From Maniola hyperantus (Eukaryota; Arthropoda; Insecta; Lepidoptera; Nymphalidae), in the NCBI RefSeq assembly GCF_902806685.2, contig NC_048539.1, positions 6,150,501 through 6,214,500 of the forward strand: a stretch of 64,000 nt of DNA, written 5' to 3'. The notes beneath the pieces were generated by a model. It saw nothing but the letters and a program-made list of their open reading frames with translations. It ran no database searches and was not told where the DNA came from. The stretch's first letter is position 1; each line of letters opens with the position of its first letter. Below, in pieces: positions 1 to 12,659 of this stretch. Position numbers and translations under genes: made by a program.

Positions 1-424
1 GAGCAGGTTTGTACTTATTCGTTTTATAGCAAGAGTTTAAACTTGAACAAACCCGACTGAAACTTAGTGAAAATCGTCTAACTAGGTACATAAAGTGCTG
101 AACCGAACAATGCTTAGTTTTCGAGTTCTTCGTAGTTTGTTTTATCTGAAACAAAAAGTTGGTTCGATCGGATGCGTGAGACAAAAAGCTTGAAGACTAA
201 GCTTTAAAAGGTAGGTATGCCGAGCGAAAAGTGCATACTTTTACGTTAGATTGTTTTTTAAGCTCCCATGCAAACAGAAGGATCTGTGGGGAGCAAAATA
301 TCATCTTAAGAGACCCGACTTAGTTTTAAAATAAATATTTTCTTTAATGACAGTTAAATTTAGGAAGGTCCGTGCGGCAGAAGTAGGTCTTTGTGTGCTT
401 TTTATATTTAAGGAGTCCTCACTA

Positions 425-650
425 CGCTCAGTGCAGAGCAAAAAAAAGTTATAGGCAGGCTTTCCAAGATGTCCTAAGAAATTGGTTTAAAATAAGTATA
501 ATTTTTTTATTCGCTGACCATCTTCAGCGCAGCGCAAAAAAATGTTGGAAGGCTCCAGGATTTACTAAGAACTCGGTTTAAGCACTATTTTTACCCACTC
601 GGTGGCCTTCAGCGCAGCACAAAAAATATTTTGAAAGCCTTTCTTCTAAG
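425..650 (+). repeat. Diverged tandem repeat, ~3 units of 85-97 bp
   Basis: Three imperfect units start near 425, 522 and 607. Each opens with a 'ctcagcgcagcrcaaaaaa'-like core and continues with a 'ggctttcc..gat.tactaagaa.t.ggttta' segment. The third unit is cut short at 650, where a SINE begins. Likely a small satellite or part of an older repeat; the family is not recognised. Confidence 0.6.
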
Positions 651-936
651 CTGTGATAGCCTAGTGGTTAGGACGTCCAACTCCTAATCGGAGGTTGGGG
701 GTTCGATCCCGGGTACGCACCTCTAACTTTTCGGAGCTGTGTGTTTTAAGTTATTTAATATCACTTGCTTTATCGGTGAGGAAAAATCGCGAGGAAACCT
801 GCATTCTCAAAGATGTGGTAAAATCTGCCAATCCGCACTTGGCCACCATGGTAGACCCTTCACACCATTCACACTCTGAGAGGAGACCCGTGCTCTGTAG
901 TGAGCCGGCGATGGGTTGTTCATGATGATGATGATG
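651..936 (+). repeat. tRNA-derived SINE, near full length
   Basis: The tRNA-like head 'gatagcctagtggttagga' (pol III A box region) is followed by a B box 'ggttcgatcccgggtacgc', a body with 'gaggaaacctgcat' and 'gagccggcgatgggttg', and a (GATGAT)n tail. A probable target-site duplication, 'cctttctt..aag', is present at about 639 and 939. The same family recurs at 8984, 13774, 15305, 19831 and, reversed, 23194. The tRNA-like head is a retroposon promoter, not a functional tRNA gene. Confidence 0.9.
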
Positions 937-1951
937 AACCTTTCTTAGGCGGCGCCTTGAGTGTGTTGATCCACCACAATATCGAATCAACCTTGTTACT
1001 TCGGATTTATTAATTGTTCATACAATTCTCACGAGGGCATAGCCGCAGGAAAGTATCTAGGTAGGTACTTATCTAATCAGCAATCAAGTCGTGGGAACTT
1101 CCCAAATTGGAAACTATTCAATTGGTCATTCATAACATTGTTGTTATTTCACTTTATACACGTATCGACTTTTTTAACAGCTGTTATTGAAAGGCTATTG
1201 ATGCTTTTCTTGTTGCGATGGTATATGTACCTACTTATTACATTATTCAGATTTTTTTTAATGGGTAGATAGTCTAAAGCCGCGTGTAGGCTGACGCTTT
1301 ATAATTTTGCTATATTGCGAAAGTTTGAATAAAAAATCTATATACATATCTAATACCTTTCGTTTCCTTGGTAATTTTTTCAATATCATTTGACCACCTA
1401 ATCTCACCAAATTAAAAAAATACTCATAACTTAAGTGGGTACCTAGTGTCTTAAAAACCAACAAGATTCTAGGTAGAAATAGATACCTAATTTGACTGTG
1501 CAAAATTTATATTTTAAGTAAGTACCTAGTTTGTGATTATTCTTATCTTTTAGTTAAAGATAAGAAAGTAAGTTTTATATTTAAAATAAAGTGACATCCG
1601 ATTTACGTAAATCTGCCAAAATGTCAAATTTATACGTCGGTTAGAGTTTATATTTTGGTGATTGAAAAATTAGCCCCTAATATAAATTAAATGACACTTG
1701 TGTGAACCAAGCTTAAGCTTTGTAACTCGTTTAATAATAATAATTATAGGAGGCCTTTGAACTGCAACAGGACATTTAATAGGATGTTATTCGTTTTTAA
1801 CACATTTAATAGATGATTTAATAGACATGTAAATTTAATTTCCACAATTAATTTTAACTATGAGAATATATTATTTTGTCGCGTAGAACACGACAGATGA
1901 CGTATATAAGCGAAAACAGAAAAAGAGGCATAAAGACACTGCCTTCCCTTG

Positions 1952-2005
1952 ATTATTTATGGAAAAAATCCTGTACGTAGGTACAGGATTTTTTCCATAA
2001 ATAAT
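1952..2005. repeat. Perfect 25-bp inverted repeat, 4-nt loop
   Basis: Arms 1952-1976 and 1981-2005 are exact reverse complements around the loop 'gtag'. The stem is AT-rich at its base and has a run of six A/T next to 'tcctgtac' near the loop. No flanking element is recognised. It could be a remnant of a fold-back element or a local inverted duplication. Confidence 0.85.
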
Positions 2006-3629
2006 ACCTACATTATTTAGCTACAGTATAAATAAATAAATAGACAATGATGAAGCCCTTGGTATCGCAGCTATTTTTTTAATTCGTAATTTTTTCCCAG
2101 ACTCATTTCGTGATTTAATGTTTCTTATTAAGCGATCGCATCAAATGTTATAACTTATAAGTATTGATCTTAATTTTACATCGAGAACCGCCCATAAAAC
2201 TCACATCAGAGTACAAATTAGCATATTTTATCAACTTACATCATAAATTAATATGTTTTAATACCATTTCTCTCAATATTAATTCTACAAATTTATTATT
2301 TAGGTATCTAAAGTTTTGACTATGAAATGACTTATAATAACTAAATAAAATATGTGGAAAAACACGTTCTTGTTTTAATTATTAACATCTCCATTTATAG
2401 TGCACTACTTACAAGATTTAATTATTAAGTTAAATTAAATATTATTTAATTAAAGGTACTTAATCATTTGTAATCATGTGTGGGCTATACCAGAAGATTC
2501 GCTCCGTGTCCCTTCTTTTAGTTTAATTTGTTCGACCTTCGTTTCGCTTCGGCTCGTTTCTATCTTAGCACTTTACACACACTCAATGGTAGGACAGATA
2601 AGACTGTGGCTTCCGGGCGCTCAGACTATGTTCTGGGCCACATCCCACCTCATAAATTATTGTGCTTTATTTATGAACTTAATGATGGTTTAGTCCAGCT
2701 AAGAACCTATTTACTTTACGCTAACGTATGACTGGTTGTTAAACTGTTGATTTAACCTACCTAGACAATCTAAACATTAATTAGTTAATCTGAAAAACAA
2801 AACAATTTTTTGCACTTTAGCGCGTTAACTAGTTAATCTAACTGACTATAACTCTAACTGATTTATACACCTTAGCCGTAACATATCATACGCTATTTGT
2901 TGAGCGTCCAGCGCTTACTGAATTTCGTGGCTTTTTAAATAAACATTAAAGTATCTTAGTGCAATTTATTTACAAATTTTACGAAACGCATTGGCCCAAT
3001 ATGTATGTGAGCCTAAAAACTACTACGCAGTTTTAACATCCATGCTGGAAACATACAAGCAATAACAATGAATTTTCATGGGTCTCTTGATCTTTTTATT
3101 GTTTAAAAGTAAGTAAAAGTTCATTGTCGCAAATATCATAACAATTAGTTTCACATACCTAAAAGAAACTCGCTCCGAATCTGTCTGAATGGAATCATAA
3201 AAATTTAATTGATACATAAAAGGGCATACTGTATAGTCAATAGGGTTGTCAGACGAAAAATTATAGACGACAAACACAGCTGTCCGATAGTTAAGTAAAC
3301 TAAAGCCTGAATAAACAAAATAGTTCTAATGAAATGAATAAAATACGTCCTATAAGGTGTAAGAGGCATTGATCAAAATACTTAGATCAAGTTTTTAAAT
3401 TGTCTGTAATGACAGTCACTTATATTTACGCATGGCACGTTGCAATTACCTAACGTAACGTGAAACGTGTGAACAAAGACAACGGATTGAAAAAATATAT
3501 ATTTACATTCCTTATTCCAATTAGGTGCCTACCTATAATCATCGTCGTACTCACACCTAGACATAGTAGATATCTAGTTCTCGTGCAGAAGGGAATAGAA
3601 TATTAAAATGCATTCAAATAGACTTTTAC

Positions 3630-4150
3630 CAAGTGCTTTTCAAACGTCAAGTGGATCTCCCAGTAGAATGCCCTCCTAACAAATTCGAACATTGCTCATT
3701 CCCAGGGCGGTTGATGAGCAGTAGAGATTCCAGACTTCATGATCTTGTGCCACTGTGTCCAGCAGCTCCCTACATCTCATCTGTGGATGACTGTCTACCT
3801 TTTTTATCGCTGTAAAATCCCTACCCCCGTCCGAGGTGCACCAACGAACCGTCCACTCCCTCTCCTAGTCAGAGAGACCCGCGGAGAAACCTTCCCTCCT
3901 GCCAGGTCATTAGCCATAGCCAAGAATATCCCCAAAGAGAGATTATTTGCCATGTTGCCTGGGTGCACCGGCCCGAATACTGCTCTTCCCTTCGGACACA
4001 TCCAAAAGGGACCAGTAGCACCCAGGCACACTGAGAGGTTACCTGGCTACCACGCCATGACTGTCTACGTGGTTGGAGGACTGTCAACCTTGACAGGCCG
4101 TGGGGGCACCTTGACTCCAATATCTGACGGTCCTATTGAGTTGAATAATA
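3630..4150. other. GC-richer segment, possible old transposable element
   Basis: Base composition is clearly higher in G+C than the flanks. ORFs are open on both strands (144 aa on + from 3739; 75 and 83 aa on -), which usually reflects composition rather than coding. No conserved protein motif is recognised. An untranslated or gag-like fragment of a retroelement is the best guess. Confidence 0.3.
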
Positions 4151-5195
4151 TTTCTTTTTGGGCTTTTATTTAAATAGATACTGTAAACTACAATACTACA
4201 GATCGTCAACCCTAGACATGTTATGGAGTGACTTAATCAATGCTGCACCGCCGCCGGCTATGTGAAAGCATTCTGATACTGCTCATTTTCATTACGATCT
4301 CAAAAAATTAAGGGTTCCTGTCTTTACATTGGAATGTTTCTTATAAAATTGCCGACTATGTTTTTGCGTTGCATTTTGATGGTATTAAAACTTTATGAGT
4401 AGTGATGAAAGCTAACTCTCCGTAGTTAGGAAAGTGACAAACTCTGACATAAGTAGTATTATCAGCTGGTCCTGTACTTACTCTCTGCGTCGTAAATCAT
4501 AATGCTCATTGCTGAATGCGAGTCTTTACACCTTCCATCAATCAAATTATTGTAAGTAGGTAGAACTTTTCTTGGGACAATCAAAGTACTATACGATTCG
4601 ACTAAGACTAAAGTAGGTATAGATACGCCACTTGGCCAATCATTAACATAATTGGTGATAATATCATTGCAATATAACAAATAAACTTTTTTATTTTAGA
4701 TTGCTAAGAGTAACACTTTAAAAAATGCCGCAACTAGGTAGCTTACGCTAACTAAGTAAGTTAGGTAAGTTTTAATGTAAATTAATACAATTTTAATGAA
4801 ATGAGCTTAGAGCGGACGCTAGCAAACTGAACCTTTCACTAAAATACCAAAACAAACGAGTACCTAGGTAAATCTACATTCGTTTAAAACCCCCAGCTTT
4901 TATACTTACGGTGAAATATCTGCGTTAAAATATAGCTTCAAAGCTTTTGAATTTCCAGGTAAAAGCATAGTAGGTATAGGAACATACCTTATACTTAGTA
5001 AATCGAGTTAGTAATTCACCATCCACCGATATAATATGTACTTATAATATCTATAGGTAAGCATCGAACATCGACGGTATAAATAACCAAAGATAGATAG
5101 GTACTATAAGTATATCCTTATCGGCGGTTTCTGAAAAGCTCTTAGTTAATTAAATTAGTGAATTAGCCGAACAATCGCTGATCCTACTAATCCAT

Positions 5196-5407
5196 ACTAA
5201 TATTATAAATGCGAAAGTGTGTCTGTCTGTCTGTCTGCTAGCCTTTCACAGCCCATCCGTTCAACCGATTTTGACGAAACTTGGTACAACGATAGCTTGC
5301 ATCCCGGGGAAGGACATGCTACTTTTTATCCCGGAAAATCAAAGCGTTCCCACGGGATTTTTAAAAACCTAAATCCACGCGGACGAAGTCGCGGGCATCC
5401 TCTAGTA
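5196..5407 (-). repeat. Short interspersed element with (GTCT)n, family B
   Basis: It runs from 'tactaatattataaatgcga' through (gtct)n, 'ctactttttatcccggaaaa' and 'cgcggacgaagtcgcgggca' to 'tctagta'. On the minus strand this is the common lepidopteran 'ctagctgatgcccgcgactt' element of about 210 bp. It resembles the microsatellite-associated short elements described from Lepidoptera (MINE/Metulj-like or Helitron-derived); the class is not settled here. Confidence 0.75.
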
Positions 5408-6607
5408 AAAAATATTTTTACGTGATTTTGTTTGCGCTGGTATCAAATTAGTGCTTACAAACAGTGCATTTAAACTTTTAAAGTGGTCTTTTTCGGTTTA
5501 GGAATCTATGTACCTATCTAGGTATTTCTAGGTAAATATATCAGTGGTATCGGGATAAAATTTATATGGTCCTGTGTACCCTTAAGACACTGCGCAATAT
5601 TTATTAGGTACTAAACTGTCCCTATAAGGAAGGCCAGCTCCCTTTCGCTCGCAGAATTTAAATTTGTGTTCGTGTACATAGGCCCATACATGGAAACCAA
5701 TATTTAATCCAGCAGTGAACAATACAATAATCTGTTCTTTGTAAAATATGTTTCTTTTGAATAGGTACCTACTTATATTAATTAAAAGATAAAGCAATAC
5801 ATTCTATTCGTAACAATCAAAGATATTCTATAATATAGACCTCTACATCGTGTAGACTACAATGCGTTATTCATAGATGTAGTTGCCCTTACAAGATACA
5901 TGGGAATCGGTATGATATTTGGTAAGAGTAAGAAATAGATAGAAAGAGAGGTAGAGTTAGAAAGAGTTTCTCCAACTGACCCTATTAATGTTATCACTTC
6001 AGTGTGAGTATTATATTATACCTATTATGTTCTTTTCATGAATACTTTCTATCTTCTTTGTTGTACCTATTCTACACCCTCTACAACCGCTCGCACTGCC
6101 AAGGGTCACTGGTAGAGATCTCTCATAGAGGTAAGTGCTTCCCTGTCCACTTTTACTCTCTTTTTCTCTTTATTGTAAATGTTTTTGGTACAAATAAATT
6201 AAAATTAAAATATTGTACCCACGGCCATGGCCCGGTAATGTTGAAAGATTTATTATGATTTATGACATTATTAATAAATTAATTTAAATGTACCTATAAA
6301 TTAATAAAAAATAGGTAACGAATCAAGTTATATAATATACTTGTGTTGATTAGTTGATTTAACACTTAAACATGACTCAGGGAAGGAATTTATAATATGA
6401 GGATCCAGCTGAATTAATTAGACAGTGCGACACTGGGAGACGTCGATGTGTCTGCCGGGAGTTAAATACGACACTTCCTGATTAAGATAAGTCGTATCAT
6501 TTTACGATGATGTATATTTTGGGTTGAGGCTATTTAAAAGCATCATTATTCAGGCCTTGACGTCTTATACCAGGATTAAAGCATTGCCTTAAGGCAATTC
6601 GAAAATT
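5408..6607. other. AT-rich DNA, nothing recognised
   Basis: No gene or repeat could be supported. Short ORFs here (71 and 84 aa) are low-complexity and lack any domain feature. Confidence 0.5.
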
Positions 6608-6778
6608 CCGAGCCTCAATAGCTCAACCGGTATAGGAGTGGACTGAAAACCGAAAGGTCGACGGTTCAAATCCCGCCCGTTGCACTATTGTCGTACCTAC
6701 TCCTAGCACAAGCCTGACGCTTAATTAGAGAGGAAAGGGGAACATTAGTCATTTAATATGGCTAATATTCTATATTTA
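6608..6778 (+). repeat. tRNA-derived SINE, second family
   Basis: It opens 'ctcaatagctcaaccggtat', then 'aggagtggactgaaaaccga' and a B-box-like 'ggttcaaatcccgcccgttg'. The body 'cctactcctagcacaagcct' and 'ggggaacattagtca' leads to a T/A-rich end. The head is tRNA-like, with a 'ctgaaaac' anticodon-arm region. This head and body are frequent in moth genomes, and it is a retroposon rather than a tRNA gene. Confidence 0.8.
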
Positions 6779-7475
6779 AAATAAAAAAATAAAAAATCTG
6801 TGGTGACTGTGGACGCCAATCCATGAGCAGCCCATCCATACCTACGTAAAAAGTTTTGCTACTAATATATATAGATGGGGTCTCTGAGCAGGCCAGCCTG
6901 GGTCAGTTTTGCTGACTAGTATCTGTACTGTATTAAATAATTCCTTCAAAATATATTCGTTATCATCAAAATTTCAGGCGTGTAATTGACCTCGTAATAT
7001 ATTCGACAAAAGTTATGTTTTAAAATAATATCTACTCTGTAGTAGAATATGCTGACAAGGATTGCCTTTAGCAAACTTGGGTTTTAACATGAAAAATATC
7101 CTACAAAGCGGAAAAATATAGGGGTACCAGTATAAATATTTGGCGTCGAAAGGACGAACCGGGAATTATGTTCCACGTTACGCCTTGGAGGGTTTCCAAA
7201 GGCTTCCCATGCGAAATATAAGCAAAATTTGTCATGACCGGACCGCTCATAACGCTGGTTAAGCTGTATCAGATTTCGTGTAATATGTCCACCCTTTTAT
7301 CCTTACCAAATAAATTAGTAGGGTGAAAATATGAAACCGTAGACAATTTTGTACCTATCTAGGTATTATGAAAATGTTGCCACGGGTTCATGATTCGTGA
7401 CATCACTCGAAAAGCTTTTGTGATAGTGTAATTGTGGTTGACTCCAAATAATAAACAACACTCATCTATCTTCTT
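6779..7475. other. AT-rich DNA, nothing recognised
   Basis: A slightly GC-richer stretch at about 7120-7270 has no recognisable motif. No gene is supported. Confidence 0.45.
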
Positions 7476-7680
7476 CTACATAAAAGGAAAAGCTGACTGA
7501 CTGATCTATCAACGCACAGCTCAAACCACTGGACGGATCGGGCTGGCATGCAGATGATGCAGATAGCTATTATGACGTAGGCAAAGGTAAGAAAGGATTT
7601 TTAAAAACTCAACCCTAAAGGAATAAAATAGTGGTTTGAAATTGATGGAGCTTACGCGGATAAAGTTGCGAGCATAAGCC
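7476..7680 (-). repeat. Short interspersed element with (GACT)n, family A
   Basis: It contains 'aaaggaaaagctgactgact', 'gatctatcaacgcacagctc', 'ggacggatcgggctg' and 'agaaaggatttttaaaaact', and ends with a diverged 'gcgagcataagc'. Reversed, this is the same element as at 8746-8982. Several other copies lie in the window in both orientations. Confidence 0.75.
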
Positions 7681-7744
7681 AGAACTTACAATATAATATC
7701 TGAAACGCTTAAACACAGGACCATGTCTGCTTACGGTATTAATT

Positions 7745-7782
7745 AATTATTATTATTCAATATTAAATATTGAATAATAATT
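7745..7782. repeat. AT-rich palindrome
   Basis: A 16-bp arm ending in 'ttcaatatt' is mirrored by 'aatattgaa' with a one-base centre. Composition is almost pure A/T, so it may be chance or a cruciform-prone site. Confidence 0.6.
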
Positions 7783-8745
7783 TAATATTGACTAACCAAT
7801 TAGTAAGATATTAAGATATTGACAGCTTGCCTTTACCAAAAATGTCCGCTAGAGGTTAGCGCCGAATTTGCCTTCGTTGGAGTCACTAATTAAATTAGAA
7901 AAATATTAAATATTAGTTCGTAAAAAACTTCAACCCATTTGATTGGCGCCAACGCAGACATGTTAATTAGCATTTAATTACCATAACGAGAATTTGTACA
8001 ATTAATCAGTCAGATTCGCGGTCTTACTAAAACTATAATCATTAGGTATGCCTTTTGATTGATGTTTGAGTTTGTAGGTAGGTAATGTTAAGTTGCCGTC
8101 AACATGTTATTTCTACTTCCTAACTTTACCTATTTGTTACTCAGTTCAAGGTAATATTATGTAAGTATACATACGTATATTTCAGTGCCTCTACTAAAAA
8201 AGGAACATCGGCAAATTATTACAAAAATTAACACAAAGATTGGGTGCGGACAACAATGTTATAATGCGATAAGTTCCATGTCGAATAAAAATGTGAGATA
8301 ATTATTTTATACACAAAAATGCAGTCAAAATAAACATTAGAGAGATTTAAGTAATTTCTTTGTAAAATTTAATATCCGACATGGTTATAATTATCATGAG
8401 AACTAAGAAATTCAGCATATTACATGAATAAAAAAATAAAAAATTGTACCGCTAATGGCTATTAAAAATCGATCGAGCTTTCATTGGCTCATAACGATAA
8501 TTGTGGAATGTGGCTTGATTTAGTTGTACTTACTTAATGAAGCCATATTTTATAGCCATTTCTTGGAATCTTTTTCTCGCTCGAATCGTACTTGTATTAA
8601 TACTGATAAAATTATGAAATCATCGGCATAATGTAGGTTACTGATTAACGGAATGATCTATTTTAGACGATATCTTTTTAAATGATTTTAAAATACAACC
8701 TTCTCATTTCTAGAATATTAATAAATATTATGTTTGTATAAAAAC

Positions 8746-8982
8746 AAGCTTATGCTCGCGACTTCGTTCGCGTGGACTACCTAGACCTACACAAATTTCA
8801 AAGCTGTTTCACCCCATTAGGAGTTGAATTTTCAAAAATCCTTTCTTAGCCGATGCCTACGTCATAATAGCTATCTGCATGCTAAATTTCAGCCCGATCC
8901 GTCCAGTAGTTTGAGCTGTGCGTTGATAGATCAGTCAGTCAGTCAATCAGTCAGTCACCTTTTCCTTTTATATATTTAGATA
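8746..8982 (+). repeat. Short interspersed element with (GTCA)n, family A, near full length
   Basis: It begins 'agcttatgctcgcgacttcg', then 'tgaattttcaaaaatccttt', 'gcctacgtcataatagctat' and 'cagcccgatccgtccagtag'. It ends with '(cagt)n' and 'ccttttatatatttaga'. At about 237 bp it is one of the two most complete copies here; the other is 53784-54010. A SINE starts two bases further on. Confidence 0.8.
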
Positions 8983-8983
8983 A

Positions 8984-9323
8984 CGCGGTGATAGCCTAGT
9001 GGTTAAGACGTCGTCGGTCGGCCTTCTTTCGGTAGGTCGAGGGTTCGATTCCGGGCACGCACTTCTAATTTTTATTATTTTATGAGCTATGTGCGTTCTA
9101 AGCAGTTAAATATGACTTGCTGTAACGATGAAGGAAGAAAACATTTAAATTAATGCGAGGAAACCTACATTGCATGCCTAAGGGTTCTCCATAATGTTCT
9201 CAATTAAGTCCGCCAATTTGCACTAGGCCAGCATAGCGGACTATGACCTTAAACCCTTCTAATTCTGAGAGGAAACCCGTGCTCATTACTAAGCCGGTGA
9301 TCGGTTGATTATGATGATGATAG
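8984..9323 (+). repeat. tRNA-derived SINE, full length
   Basis: The head 'gatagcctagtggttaagac' and B box 'gggttcgattccgggcacgc' are followed by the body common to this family and a GATGAT tail. It sits immediately downstream of a family A element, a head-to-tail cluster of two short retroposons. Confidence 0.88.
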
Positions 9324-9342
9324 AAATCTATATAGGTATATA

Positions 9343-9436
9343 CAAGGAAAGCTGACTGACTGACTGACTGACTGACTGACTAACTGATCTATCAACGCAC
9401 ATCTCAAACTACTGAATGGATCGGGCTGAAGGAGTA
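9343..9436 (-). repeat. Family A short element, fragment
   Basis: It starts 'aggaaagctgactgactgac' with an expanded (GACT)n, then 'gatctatcaacgcacatctc' and 'gaatggatcgggctga', where similarity stops. It is a truncated reversed copy of the element at 8746. Confidence 0.7.
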
Positions 9437-10493
9437 GGCACTCATACCTATTAACTGAAAAATGTCATAGAGCTGGAAATATCATTTTGATTTGACTGTT
9501 TCATCTGCAGGCTCTGATTTCTTTCGATTGTTTACATTGATCCGAGGTAAGTTGATACTCGGTGATTGTTAGTTTCATGAATGCGCGTGCATCATTCTAA
9601 GTATCAAGACTGCATCGAGGACAATATTATTACTGGAAGACTATATTAGTTTGTAAACTTAAACCCACGTAGGTGCTCGGTGTCATGTGAAGTATTGCGC
9701 ACTTGGTGTTACTCGGAAATTATTGCATATTATTTCACACGTTTGCGTGTAAACATACGTCTTTATCCTTGCTGTTTTTTCATATGGGATTTAGCTCTGC
9801 AATTTTTATGTTTGGTTATTCAGATATCATGTGTATTGTAAATATATACATTTTTAGTTTGTTTGCAAATGCAAAGCCCTGCATAGAGTTTGGTTGATTA
9901 AATCCAGGCTAGGCAACTTTAAAGCCTTAGCCGATGTACCTAAGTATTAATTTACAGTTATTGATTCCTTCCTTTAATACACAAATGATTGACTGAATTT
10001 ATGGTATTTTTGCTGCAACAATGCATATTAGCCAATAGCGAGAGAGTGTCGGCCAATCGGAGGATTGCGATCGTCACATTGTAGCTGTCATTTTACTGTA
10101 ATTGACTTCCAAATCTCTATAATTGTTATCTAACGGCATCTTGTACCACCACCCACTGTACCTAATGAGAAAAACAAGGCCTTGTGATTATTATGTAGCG
10201 CACAATAACTGTTTATTTACCTACGTGATGTTGGAAATTTTATGGATATAATATCATTGTGCACGCATGTGGAATGCCTAGATAATGCCAATGGGAACAG
10301 AAACTCTCAACATCCAGGAATTACAGTAGCGTGTTGTAGATACCTATAGGTAACACTAATAGGTATCTCTAGATCTGTTTGCATAAACGTGTTTGAATGT
10401 TTATGCTTTATGTCATTCTTGAAGAATTTGTGCAGTGCAATCTAATCGAGATTTAGGTAGGTAGGTACATAACGACGACTCCAAATTTACAAA
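9437..10493. other. AT-rich DNA, nothing recognised
   Basis: No gene or repeat could be supported. The 64-aa ORF at 9703-9897 is hydrophobic and T-rich, with no splice or family evidence. Confidence 0.45.
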
Positions 10494-10714
10494 GAACCAG
10501 AAGCTTAATTTGCTATGATCCGCTGAAACAGATCAAATCTGCACCGCCCACTCTCCCACTGCTAAACATGCAGGAAAAGCCAGCCACCAAGCAAGCAATG
10601 CGCACCACCACCACACAGCACTATACAAATCCCAAAACACTCGACGCTCGTTTCGCCCCGACACCGGTAATTTGATCTGTTTCAGCGGATTATAGCAAAT
10701 TAAGCTTGTGGTTC
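10494..10714. mobile_element. MITE-like element with ~45-bp terminal inverted repeats
   Basis: The left end begins 'gaaccagaagcttaatttgc' and continues to 10538. The right end, 10670-10714, is its reverse complement with about two mismatches. The interior of about 130 bp is C/A-rich ('caccaccaccacacagc') and has no ORF. No clear target-site duplication was seen, so the superfamily is undetermined. Confidence 0.8.
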
Positions 10715-12659
10715 ATTGTATATCATGGATTTTCGCAAAATAACGCCTGCTTCTATAGGTACAAAACTCTAAAATTAATGATGTCCTTCTCACTTTAAAG
10801 GATACTTATTATATTATGCAAATAGCAGTATTTTTAGAGTTGTCACTTTATATATTTGAGTTCCTCCGAATTAGAACCGATATCGCTCTAATCTACACTG
10901 ATAATATTATCACAGTTTTACGATGTAAATTATTATTTATTATGAAGAGGTAGGTGATGAGCTCCGAAACTGATAATCCGATTCTGAAAATTCTCTCACT
11001 GACAGATAGCTACATTATCTCCGAATGCTATAAATAGGCTGTAGGTAAATTATATCACTCGGACGAAGCTGCAGGAAAAGCTAGTAAGGCATAAATTTAA
11101 AACAAATTAGTGATATTCGACATTGAACTTTGTAAAAAATATATTATTTTCCAAGATTTGATTTACATGCTTAAAAAATAAAAATTCACACAGCTTCATA
11201 AACCTTATCGTTTTATTTATTCAGAATACAGACAACAAAGCAGCCGGCGCTAGCGTCAAGCGAAGTGTTTTTGTTTCTAGATAATTTGACTTTATAATGC
11301 GTCTACTTCACTTAACCAGTGTTTTATTTTTGAAAAACAAAAACAACTGCACTAGTAGAGAATATTTAACACGGGCGGCCACGGCACCATGATGCTTCGT
11401 AGTATCACTTTATACGGGCAACAATACGTGCTGTCCAGCCAATGCCACTAAAGACACACGAGTACTAAAGATGCGTTTCATTGCCGCGTTCATTCATTTC
11501 GCAGTACGTGGCATAAAATATCAACAACAACAACAAACAACGCTTTACAAAGCCGAAATTTCATTTTAAAGGTCGATGTACAATATTTCTTACCGGCTTC
11601 TGTACTTCTTGCAAGTCTAGTCCATCTCAAATCCAAAACTTTGAAAAATATAGGTGAGTATAGTTTGGTAGCTTTATTGGTTTACAATATCTACGCAAAT
11701 ATTTGTAAACAAAAGCGACTCCCAGATAACCGATTTCGTTGCTATTTTCATACGGCGCCTCCACCTGCCTAATGACTTAATGTGTAGTGATTACATAGGC
11801 GTGGCTGCGCATTCATAACAGGTTTGAAACTTGTGGAATTTACATATTATTTACTATCATTTAATTGCGTGTAAACCGTCTACGTTTGGCGGTCGTAGGG
11901 CCATTAAAGAAATTAATTGACAGGTTAACATGTAGGAAGTTGCGTAAAGCGTTAGAGATTTCAGATATGTATCGTAAATCGAAACTAAAAGGATTGAAGG
12001 TCTACGCGCCCTTTACTCTTTCGTATTGATATTTGAGTGGCTGTAATAGTTTTCATCATGATAAACATCTTTCGTTCTGCGTTTTGACCTCTGTTATTTA
12101 AAAAAAGTATTTTTGTAAACAATACTTGATTGCGTCGACCGCTGCGATTTTTCTATAGCTTGAATGCGATCTTTTGAAGTCAAGAAAACGGTAAACACTT
12201 CGCTACATAGTTTTATGTAGCGAACTAAAAACTTTCAGTTACGTAGCTATCTAATAAATAGTTAAATTAGACAGTTTAATCGAAGTTCTTGCTGGTTCTT
12301 AACTCGATGCTCTCCATCGCTAACAAGTGGAAGATATTTTAAGATGTAAAGGAGTTCTTAAAATTTAATAATGATTGTTTGTTGTCGTTATCTCAATAAT
12401 TGTCTTGAAGTTATGATGGGTAGTACTTAAATTAAATTTCTAATGTTTAGTTTAGAACACAAAGCGCAGTAAATTCGTAGCTGACATCACTAGGTCCATG
12501 CAATCGTCTAATATTAGCTGAATGTTGGTCCAAACGGGTATTTTAGTATGTTTTGGCACCGAATAGTATTACCAGGTGCCCAACTGAAAAATATAGGACA
12601 AAATAGGTTATCTATCAAGATTTTTATTTTTGTTATTAAAAAAATACATATGACTAAGT
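10715..12659. other. AT-rich DNA with a family B-like fragment
   Basis: At about 10970-11085, 'aaactgataatccgattctg' to 'gaagctgcaggaaaagctagta' is a diverged reversed short element related to the one at 21620-21781. The rest holds no recognisable gene. Confidence 0.5.

Larger units (their letters stand above)
937..5195. other. AT-rich DNA without recognisable genes
   Basis: Only short ORFs with no family features occur here. Two local structures stand out and are listed separately: a perfect hairpin at 1952-2005 and a GC-richer segment at 3630-4150. This may be intergenic, or a 5' intron of Sulf1 if a distal non-coding exon exists. Confidence 0.6.

Noticed and set aside
651..720. Possible tRNA gene
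   Set aside because: The tRNA-like head is joined to a repeated SINE body and tail and recurs many times, so it is a retroposon promoter. The same applies at 6608, 8984, 13774 and 26960.
3739..4173. 144-aa plus-strand ORF
   Set aside because: Overlapping open frames exist on the minus strand, there is no start context, domain or splice evidence, and the segment is simply GC-richer than its surroundings.
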